A stretch of 7,881 nt of DNA. It comes from Rhodoferax sp. (lineage in GTDB: Bacteria > Pseudomonadota > Gammaproteobacteria > Burkholderiales > Burkholderiaceae_C). The stretch covers positions 1 through 7,881 of the forward strand of contig JAUXQA010000039.1 in assembly GCA_030683195.1 (NCBI GenBank), read 5' to 3'. Position 1 is the first letter of the stretch; each line of letters begins with the position of its first letter. The notes under the pieces were generated by a model, which worked only from the letters and a program-made list of their open reading frames with translations, did no database searches and was not told where the DNA came from. Below, in pieces: positions 1-5,731 of the stretch. Position numbers and translations under genes: made by a program.

Positions 1-2
1 CC

Positions 3-785
3 AGTTACCAGCAGCCCCTGGACACCTTTGCCACCAACGTGATGGGCACCGCTAACTTGCTCGACGCGCTGCGTGACCTGCCCGGCGTGCGCGTGGCGGT
101 GATGGTAACGACTGACAAGGTGTATCAGAACCGCGAGTGGCCTTACCCGTACCGGGAAGACGACGCCCTGGGCGGTCATGACCCCTACAGCGCCAGCAAA
201 GCCGCATCAGAATTGGTGATTGCCAGTTACCGCTCCTCTTATCTGGAACCAGCCGGTATTGCTGTAGCGAGCGCGCGCGCCGGCAACGTCATTGGCGGGG
301 GAGACTGGTCTGAGGATCGACTGATCCCCGACGCCGTGCGTGCCTGGCAAGCCAAGCAGCCTCTGGTCATTCGCAATCCCCATGCCACTCGACCGTGGCA
401 GCATGTGCTTGAGCCTTTGGCGGGCTATTTGGCGCTTGCCCGCCAACTGTGGGCAAAACCCGGCTTGGCGGGGGCCTACAACATGGGTCCAAGTCCGCAT
501 GCGGCAGCTTCGGTCGAAAATGTGATTAATTTGGCCTCTAGCCGGTGTGATTATTGTGTGGTCAAGTATGAAAACAGTAGCAGCTCTTTGCATGAGGCCA
601 AGAGCCTTGCACTTGAGACAGCCAAGGCCAGCGGTGCTTTAGGACTTCATCCACGTTGGTCTTTGGCAGAGTCCGTTCAGAAGACTTTTCATTGGTACCG
701 TGCACAACAGGCCGGGGCCAATGCAAGAGATTTGTGTGAGTCGGACATCACAGAATTTGAAAACAAACAGATTTCGACGAGTTAA
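3..785 (+). CDS. rfbG: CDP-glucose 4,6-dehydratase, C-terminal part (5' end outside window)
   Basis: Converts CDP-D-glucose to CDP-4-keto-6-deoxyglucose using bound NAD, in the cytoplasm; this is the committed step to CDP-3,6-dideoxyhexoses. It belongs to the extended SDR family. The frame is open from base 3, and the sequence before the first possible start (GTG at 39) reads as normal family sequence (YQQPLDTFATNVMGT), so the gene is cut by the window edge and does not start at 39. Visible are TTDKVYQN (catalytic Thr/Asp/Lys, about 108-119), the YxxxK pair in YSASK (186-200), ARAGNVIGGGDW and NPHATRPWQHVLEPL. The 24-residue spacing from the catalytic Asp to the Tyr matches the Yersinia enzyme. 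By that alignment about 97 N-terminal residues, including the Rossmann glycine motif, lie upstream. The stop is 3 bp before the rfbH start, which implies co-transcription and probably translational coupling. Confidence 0.95.
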   Translation, partial: SYQQPLDTFATNVMGTANLLDALRDLPGVRVAVMVTTDKVYQNREWPYPYREDDALGGHDPYSASKAASELVIASYRSSYLEPAGIAVASARAGNVIGGGDWSEDRLIPDAVRAWQAKQPLVIRNPHATRPWQHVLEPLAGYLALARQLWAKPGLAGAYNMGPSPHAAASVENVINLASSRCDYCVVKYENSSSSLHEAKSLALETAKASGALGLHPRWSLAESVQKTFHWYRAQQAGANARDLCESDITEFENKQISTS

Positions 786-788
786 TAA

Positions 789-2111
789 ATGGAAAACGCC
801 AAGACACAAGCCCTGCGTGCCCAAATAGCGGCGCTGGTGGATGAATATGCCGCCATCGCTTTGGCGCCGCAGCCTTTTTTGCCAGGCCTCACGGCCGTTC
901 CGCCCTCTGGCAAAGTCATCGGCTCGCAAGAGCTCAAAAACATGGTTGAGGCCAGCCTGGACGGATGGCTGACCACCGGCCGCTTCAATGCCGAATTCGA
1001 GATAAAACTCGCGACTTTTATCGGTGTGAAGCACCTCATCACTGTGAATTCTGGATCGTCCGCCAATTTGGTGGCCTTCAGCACCCTCACGTCGCCGAAG
1101 CTAGGCGAACGAGCTATTAAAAGAGGCGATGAAGTGATCGGCGTAGCCGCAGGCTTCCCCACCACGGTCAACCCGATTCTTCAGTTTGGCGCTGTGCAGG
1201 TATTTGTAGATGTAGACCGCCTGACGCACAACATCGACGCCAGTAAAATCGAAGCCGCCATTGGCCCCAAAACCAAAGCCATCATGCTGGCGCACAGCTT
1301 GGGTAATCCGTTTAACCTGGATGTGGTTACCGCCCTGTGCAAGAAATACGGACTGTGGTTGATCGAGGACTGTTGTGATGCTCTGGGCAGCACTTACCGT
1401 GGACAGATGGTGGGCACTTTTGGGGACATTGCCACGCTAAGTTTTTACCCGGCACACCACATCACCATGGGAGAGGGCGGGGCAGTGTTTACCAACAGCG
1501 ACGAGCTCCAAACCATTGCAGAGAGCTTTCGCGACTGGGGTCGGGACTGTTATTGCCAGCCGGGCAAAGACAACACGAGCGGCAAACGGTTTTGTCAAAA
1601 AATGGGCGGTTTGCCCCAGGGGTATGACCACAAGTACACCTACAGCCATCTAGGCTACAACCTCAAAATCACCGACATGCAGGCCGCTTGCGGACTGGCC
1701 CAACTTGACAAGGCGCCGCAGTTCATTCAAGCCCGCAAAGATAACTTTGCCTTCCTGAAAGAGCGGCTCAAGGCATGTGAGGAATTTGTCAACCTTCCTG
1801 TGGCGACAGAGCATGCCGACCCCTCGTGGTTTGGTTTTCCGATCACCCTCAAGGACAACAGCCCTGTCAGCCGACTTGAATTGTTGACCTACTTAGATCA
1901 GAACAAGGTGGGAACTCGCCTGCTTTTCGCCGGTAACCTAACTAAACAACCATATATGGTTGGGGCTGAGTTTCGCGTGAGTGGTGAATTGGCGAATACG
2001 GACCATGTCATGCACAACACGTTTTGGATTGGCGTGCAGCCAGCGCTGACTATTGAGATGCTGGAGTTTGCAGCCTGCAAGATTGAAGGGTTTTTAGGTG
2101 TTGCGTTTTAA
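789..2111 (+). CDS. rfbH: CDP-4-keto-6-deoxyglucose 3-dehydrase (E1), RfbH/DdhC
   Basis: PMP-dependent, iron-sulfur enzyme that removes the C-3 hydroxyl of CDP-4-keto-6-deoxyglucose; with a reductase (E3/DdhD) it gives the 3,6-dideoxy-4-keto sugar that leads to abequose, paratose, tyvelose or ascarylose. The 440 residues match the family length (~437) and are collinear with Salmonella DdhC as I remember it, including the N-terminus (AQIAALVDEYA), which supports this start. Motifs: NSGSSANL (87-94), GFPTTVNP (122-129), EDCCDALGSTY (193-203), PAHHITMGEGGAVF (221-234) and YSHLGYNLKITDMQAACG (285-302). His223 stands where PLP aminotransferases have the Schiff-base Lys, the hallmark of E1. The known cluster motif C-X57-C-X-C-X7-C is met at Cys196, Cys254 and Cys256, but the fourth position is Ser264 (AGC, 1578-1580); a Cys lies five residues later at 269. 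No strong ribosome-binding site is seen, so coupling to rfbG is likely. Confidence 0.96.
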   Translation: MENAKTQALRAQIAALVDEYAAIALAPQPFLPGLTAVPPSGKVIGSQELKNMVEASLDGWLTTGRFNAEFEIKLATFIGVKHLITVNSGSSANLVAFSTLTSPKLGERAIKRGDEVIGVAAGFPTTVNPILQFGAVQVFVDVDRLTHNIDASKIEAAIGPKTKAIMLAHSLGNPFNLDVVTALCKKYGLWLIEDCCDALGSTYRGQMVGTFGDIATLSFYPAHHITMGEGGAVFTNSDELQTIAESFRDWGRDCYCQPGKDNTSGKRFCQKMGGLPQGYDHKYTYSHLGYNLKITDMQAACGLAQLDKAPQFIQARKDNFAFLKERLKACEEFVNLPVATEHADPSWFGFPITLKDNSPVSRLELLTYLDQNKVGTRLLFAGNLTKQPYMVGAEFRVSGELANTDHVMHNTFWIGVQPALTIEMLEFAACKIEGFLGVAF

Positions 2112-2168
2112 TTTCTTCTACGTTCATTTCGATTCATAAATATACGTTAGTAATAAAAGTCAAATCCA
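2112..2168 (+). other. AT-rich intergenic gap before the NeuB-like gene
   Basis: This 57-bp gap is much more AT-rich than the genes on either side and is the longest gap between the first four genes. No Shine-Dalgarno-like sequence precedes the ATG at 2169. A TAATAA hexamer at 2151-2156 could serve as a -10 box, placing a start site only a few bases before the ATG, but the upstream -35 candidate is poor. It may mark the junction between two gene blocks. No inverted repeat or insertion-sequence remnant was seen. Confidence 0.4.
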
Positions 2169-3677
2169 ATGATCAAGTCAATTCCAAATAAGCTCTTTGT
2201 CCTTGAAATGGCCAACAACCACATGGGTGATTTGGCGCATGGTTTGGAGGTGGTTCGGCAATTTGGCGCAGTGTGTCGCGACTTCCCGGAATTCAGCTTT
2301 GCATTCAAGCTGCAATACCGGGACCTTGATACCTTCATCCACCCGCTCATGCAGGGCCGTGACGATATCAAGTACATCAAGCGCTTTTCTGAGACCCGCC
2401 TGTCGCGGGATGACTTTGACCGTTTGGCGGCCGAAATTCGTGCCAACGGCTTTCTCACGATGTCGACGCCGTTCGATGAGGCTTCGGTTGACGTCATTGA
2501 CGCTCAGCACCTTGACATCATCAAAATTGCCAGTTGCTCGTTCACCGACTGGCCCCTGCTTGAGCGTGCGGTGGCCAGCGACAAACCCATCATCGCGTCG
2601 ACGGCGGGCGCCACGCTGGAGAGCATTGACCGCGTGACCAGTTTTTTCAGTCACCGAAACAAGGAATTCGCCATTCTGCACTGCGTGGGTGAGTACCCCA
2701 CAGCTGACGAAAAGCTCCATGTGAGCCAGATTGACCTGCTGAAGAACCGTTACCCTGGTGTGCGGATCGGCTTTTCGACGCATGAAGATCCTGCCAACGT
2801 AGACATCATCAAAATCGCGGTTGCCAAAGGTGCTCAGGTTTTTGAAAAACACGTCGGGTTGCCCACAGACACCTACGCGCTCAACGCGTACTCGGCCAGC
2901 CCAGCGCAGATCCGGGCGTGGCTGGAGGCGGCGCGTTACGCCGTTACCCTTTGCGGCATTGGTGATGTGCGTTTGCCTCCCAATCCAGCTGAAGCGAGTA
3001 GCCTGCTCAGCCTCAGGCGCGGCGTATTCGCAAAGCGCAACATAAAGGAGGGCGAAGTCGTGCTACGAGAAGACATCTACTTTGCATTTCCGCCTCAAGA
3101 AGGCCAGTTCACCGCCAATGATTGGTCAAAGTACGCCCGGTTTGTTGCACAGTCTGCAATTGCCCAAGATGGCGGATTGTTTGCCTCAAACGCACTGTGC
3201 ATGGATACCCGTGCCGATGCCCTGAATGCTGCACAACAGGTCAAGGCCTTGCTGGCAAAAAGTCACATCACCGTGCCTGGCGGCGCTGACCTAGAGTTGT
3301 CACATCATTACGGAATGGATCGATTTGACGAAGTGGGCTTGACGATGATTACGGTCGTCAATCGCGGCTATTGCAAAAAGCTACTTGTGTCTTTGCCGGG
3401 GCAGCAGCATCCAGAGCAGTACCACAACCAAAAGGAGGAAACCTTTCACATCCTGTATGGGGAGGTTGAAATCACCTTAAATGGCGTTACGAATACATAT
3501 CGACAAGGTGATGTGATCAACGTTGAGCCAGGTGTGCGTCATTCGTTTGTGAGCCAGACCGGGAGTGTCATTGAAGAAATTTCGTCTACGCACTTCAAGC
3601 ACGATTCTTTTTACACCGACGACAAAATCAACCAGAACGTCAACCGGAAAACGGTTTTGACCTACTGGATGAATTGA
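2169..3677 (+). CDS. NeuB-like PEP-condensing synthase with SAF domain fused to a C-terminal cupin
   Basis: Three domains are visible in 502 residues. Residues 1-265 are a NeuB/SpsE-type TIM barrel: Glu13 (LEMANNH), Lys47 and Gln49 (KLQY), Lys119 (IKIAS), LHCVGEYPTA, His205 (STHE) and His228 (FEKH). The last two match the Mn-binding histidines of sialic acid synthase. Residues 283-345 are a SAF/antifreeze-like domain (RRGVFAKRNIKEGEVV). Residues 370-502 are a cupin, with HPEQYHNQKEETFHILYGE (His419, Glu424 and His427 as metal candidates) and GDVINVEPGVRHSF (His458). Enzymes of this family join PEP to a sugar aldehyde to make nonulosonic acids. Here positions that bind ManNAc in Neisseria NeuB appear changed (Glu134 to Ser124, Asn184 to Gly174, Arg314 to Phe307), so a different acceptor is inferred. 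The cupin may isomerise or epimerise a sugar. The start is fixed by catalytic Glu13, since later Met codons would remove it. Ordinary NeuB is ~350 residues. Confidence 0.85.
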   Translation: MIKSIPNKLFVLEMANNHMGDLAHGLEVVRQFGAVCRDFPEFSFAFKLQYRDLDTFIHPLMQGRDDIKYIKRFSETRLSRDDFDRLAAEIRANGFLTMSTPFDEASVDVIDAQHLDIIKIASCSFTDWPLLERAVASDKPIIASTAGATLESIDRVTSFFSHRNKEFAILHCVGEYPTADEKLHVSQIDLLKNRYPGVRIGFSTHEDPANVDIIKIAVAKGAQVFEKHVGLPTDTYALNAYSASPAQIRAWLEAARYAVTLCGIGDVRLPPNPAEASSLLSLRRGVFAKRNIKEGEVVLREDIYFAFPPQEGQFTANDWSKYARFVAQSAIAQDGGLFASNALCMDTRADALNAAQQVKALLAKSHITVPGGADLELSHHYGMDRFDEVGLTMITVVNRGYCKKLLVSLPGQQHPEQYHNQKEETFHILYGEVEITLNGVTNTYRQGDVINVEPGVRHSFVSQTGSVIEEISSTHFKHDSFYTDDKINQNVNRKTVLTYWMN

Positions 3678-3679
3678 AC

Positions 3680-3685
3680 AAGGAG
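3680..3685 (+). promoter_or_regulatory. Ribosome-binding site of the radical SAM gene
   Basis: AAGGAG lies five bases before the ATG at 3691, within the 13-bp gap after the NeuB-like gene. It is the only strong Shine-Dalgarno sequence in the window and supports the start at 3691. It also suggests that this gene is translated independently of its upstream neighbour. Confidence 0.8.
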
Positions 3686-3690
3686 CCAAC

Positions 3691-4851
3691 ATGTCCATCA
3701 TCATTGAAATGCCTGAAGACCGGTTAACGCCTCAGGAGCGCGCCAAACGCGAAGGCTTGGCACAGCGCAAGCCCTACTTGGCGCAAAAACTGTCGCAAAT
3801 TACGGCGAGAGAGGCGCGCGGTGAAATTAGTCCAATCATTCGACTTGAGAAAAGCTACCTCTGTAATTTTCAATGCACGCATTGCTCCGCCGAGTACTAC
3901 ATGGACCGCCATTTGGAAAAAGTGGTGAAGGCGGAAGATACGCGTAAAAAAATTGACTTGAACGACATCCGCGAGTTGTCGCGGCAGGCCGACGAAATTG
4001 GCCTCGCTCGTTTTGTGATTACCGGGGGCGAGCCATTGGTGATGAAGGACTTTGACGCGGTCGTGGAAGCCATTGACCCCGAGAAGCACTACATCATTAC
4101 CGATACCAATGGGTGGTTTCTAGATGCGAAGAGGGCAGCGCACATGAAGTCCATTGGCGTCGAGAAAGTCCAGCTGTCGCTCGACAGCATGATCGAAGCG
4201 GATCACGACAACTTCCGAAACAAGAAAGGGTCTTACAAGCGTGTCATCCGAGCAGTGGATGAATCCCTTGATGCGGGCCTTAATTTGTTGCTCTCCACCG
4301 TGTTGATCAGGGGGCGCGCCAAGACCGATGAGTTTTTGAGTATGTGCGAGTACGCCAAAGAGAAGGGCGTCGGCCTCTATGTCTCCTACGCCAAACCCAC
4401 GGGCTCCTGCTCTGACCACCCAGAGTTTGTCATTGAGAAAGAGGACGCAGATATCCTCCGTGAATTGGAAAAAGAGTTTCCAGTCTTCAGTCACATGACC
4501 CCTTCGTATGGCTCTTACAAAGGCTGCATCACAGTCAAGGGAATCATCACCGTCACGTCGGATTTTGAGGTCACGCCCTGTCCCTACATTGATATGTCTT
4601 TAGGCAATCTGTGGGATACACCCTTGAAGGAAGTTTTGGCGCGAGGCATGCGCAACCCGTGGCTCGGTCCCCACCGGCCTGACTGCATCATCGGCGAAGA
4701 CCCCAAGTTCATAACGCTGCACCAGACCAAAACACATGGTGCCAAGTTCTTGCCAATCCCATGGGGAGAAGGCTTTTCTGATGACGACTCAGTCAGTGCT
4801 GAAATTCTTCCTAGGAAGGGACTTTCAGCTATCCCGATCCGGGTTATTTGA
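3691..4851 (+). CDS. Radical SAM protein with a twitch/SPASM-like C-terminal extension
   Basis: 386-residue radical SAM enzyme. The [4Fe-4S]/SAM motif CNFQCTHC is at Cys58, Cys62 and Cys65. FVITGGEPLV (108-117) holds the SAM-binding GGEP, followed by QLSLDS (161-166). After the core, GCITVKGIITV (Cys279), VTPCPYIDMSLGNLWDTPL (Cys297) and Cys332 resemble the start of a SPASM domain, including the LGNLW signature. There are too few cysteines for two auxiliary clusters, so a one-cluster twitch domain is the better reading. Such enzymes oxidise, dehydrate, epimerise or crosslink sugars, peptides or tRNA. The polysaccharide context suggests a sugar substrate, but the sequence alone does not show it. 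The gene sits 13 bp after the NeuB-cupin gene and 33 bp before the orphan gene, so all three are probably one transcript. A RiPP maturase is an alternative, but no precursor-like small ORF is seen next to it. Confidence 0.85.
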   Translation: MSIIIEMPEDRLTPQERAKREGLAQRKPYLAQKLSQITAREARGEISPIIRLEKSYLCNFQCTHCSAEYYMDRHLEKVVKAEDTRKKIDLNDIRELSRQADEIGLARFVITGGEPLVMKDFDAVVEAIDPEKHYIITDTNGWFLDAKRAAHMKSIGVEKVQLSLDSMIEADHDNFRNKKGSYKRVIRAVDESLDAGLNLLLSTVLIRGRAKTDEFLSMCEYAKEKGVGLYVSYAKPTGSCSDHPEFVIEKEDADILRELEKEFPVFSHMTPSYGSYKGCITVKGIITVTSDFEVTPCPYIDMSLGNLWDTPLKEVLARGMRNPWLGPHRPDCIIGEDPKFITLHQTKTHGAKFLPIPWGEGFSDDDSVSAEILPRKGLSAIPIRVI

Positions 4852-4884
4852 CGCAGTGCGCGCAGAGATTCCCTCAATCAATTA

Positions 4885-5685
4885 ATGAATAGAAACATGA
4901 ATAATCCAGGGTTGGAGTTTGATAGCTTTGGACGGTTGATTCCGTCAGGATTCACCCACAAAGCCAACATAAGCTCGAGGCGCTATTTCAAGGTCAATGG
5001 TGCAAAACCTAATTCCTCTGCCATCTACCAAAAGACTGCGGAGTGCTTAGGGCAGCCCGAAGGCTTGAGTTTGAGCCAATTTCAGGCGAAAGTGGAGTCG
5101 TTGCATGCGCTGCTGGCGCAAGACGAGACATTGAAAGATATTGGTCGCTGCGACCCGGTCCCCTTCATATTGCCCAAGGGCAGTGTTACGGCTGACTTAA
5201 AAACATCCATGTCCGCCTATGTGGCAGGGTTGAGCGCGTCATTTACCAAAGAATTTCCCAAGAACCGATTCACCGACCACTCTATTGCCGAGTGGAAGGG
5301 CCAGTTTGGCGTCAATCCAAAGTCCCGGGAGGGCACGGTCTTGGAACGAAGCAAATCAGAGTCGGTGGTCGGGCTGTTCTTGCCCAGTTTGTCGGAGTAT
5401 TCATTGCCGGCAGCCTACGAAGCGATTTCAAAGTTGCCTCACTCGTTCGCCCTGTCAGGTTTTTTTGAGATTGCTTCCGTTTTGATTGGGACGCCCGGAT
5501 ATTTGATAAATTCCGAGGCATATTCGCCCTTGTTGTGGGCGACTGCAAATATTGCAGATCACCAAGCTGGTGGATTTCATTTTGCTGCATATGGGAACGA
5601 TATGACATTGAACTATCGAGCTCACCTTAATGAGGTTTCAGAGTACTGGTGGAGTGGTTTATCATTTATTGATGTCGGATCGTAA
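4885..5685 (+). CDS. Protein of unknown function (266 residues)
   Basis: I do not recognise this protein. It is a real gene by context: an intact 801-bp frame on the operon strand, with composition like rfbH and the radical SAM gene, filling the space between its neighbours. There is no signal peptide, convincing transmembrane helix, cysteine cluster or nucleotide-binding loop; it has only one or two cysteines. Residues 1-40 hold a short hydrophilic stretch with FDSFGRLIPSGF. The C-terminal third is richer in aromatic and hydrophobic residues (FALSGFFEIASVL, SPLLWATANIADHQAGGFHFAAYG, EYWWSGLSFIDVGS). The Trp, His and Tyr content there could suit a ligand or metal site, but this is speculation. 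The start at 4885 has no clear ribosome-binding site; ATG 4897 (residue 5) is an alternative. Lying between two radical SAM genes, it may be a partner or downstream enzyme for one of them. Confidence 0.75.
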   Translation: MNRNMNNPGLEFDSFGRLIPSGFTHKANISSRRYFKVNGAKPNSSAIYQKTAECLGQPEGLSLSQFQAKVESLHALLAQDETLKDIGRCDPVPFILPKGSVTADLKTSMSAYVAGLSASFTKEFPKNRFTDHSIAEWKGQFGVNPKSREGTVLERSKSESVVGLFLPSLSEYSLPAAYEAISKLPHSFALSGFFEIASVLIGTPGYLINSEAYSPLLWATANIADHQAGGFHFAAYGNDMTLNYRAHLNEVSEYWWSGLSFIDVGS

Positions 5686-5716
5686 TCAGATTGATGAATT
5701 AAATTTAAATTTATTT

Positions 5717-5722
5717 GGCGAG
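5717..5722 (+). promoter_or_regulatory. Weak ribosome-binding site that decides the start at 5732
   Basis: GGCGAG ends nine bases before the ATG at 5732. In-frame starts further upstream (5630 and 5672) overlap the preceding gene, have no well-placed Shine-Dalgarno sequence and add residues ahead of the expected first beta strand. 5732 is therefore preferred. Confidence 0.45.
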
Positions 5723-5731
5723 CGCTTTCTT

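Noticed and set aside
39..785. GTG at 39 as the true start of the dehydratase
   Set aside because: Sequence before it in frame is normal family sequence and the cofactor-binding domain would be missing. The gene runs off the left edge.
2178..2852. Long minus-strand open frame (224 residues) opposite the NeuB-like gene
   Set aside because: It lies wholly inside a gene with clear conserved motifs and its own translation shows no recognisable family. It is an antisense shadow.
3691..5685. RiPP biosynthesis system (radical SAM/SPASM maturase with precursor)
   Set aside because: No small precursor-like ORF, leader-binding RRE domain or peptidase/transporter is visible nearby. The neighbours are sugar-nucleotide enzymes.
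5691..5717. Possible promoter (TTGATG with TATTTG) before the second radical SAM gene
   Set aside because: The spacing is 15 bases and the -10 match is poor in a generally AT-rich stretch, so support is too weak.
5630..5731. Upstream in-frame starts (5630, 5672) that lengthen the B12-type radical SAM protein by 34 or 20 residues
   Set aside because: They overlap the preceding gene, lack a placed ribosome-binding site, and the family fold begins at MKKILFIVP (5732). 5672 cannot be fully excluded.
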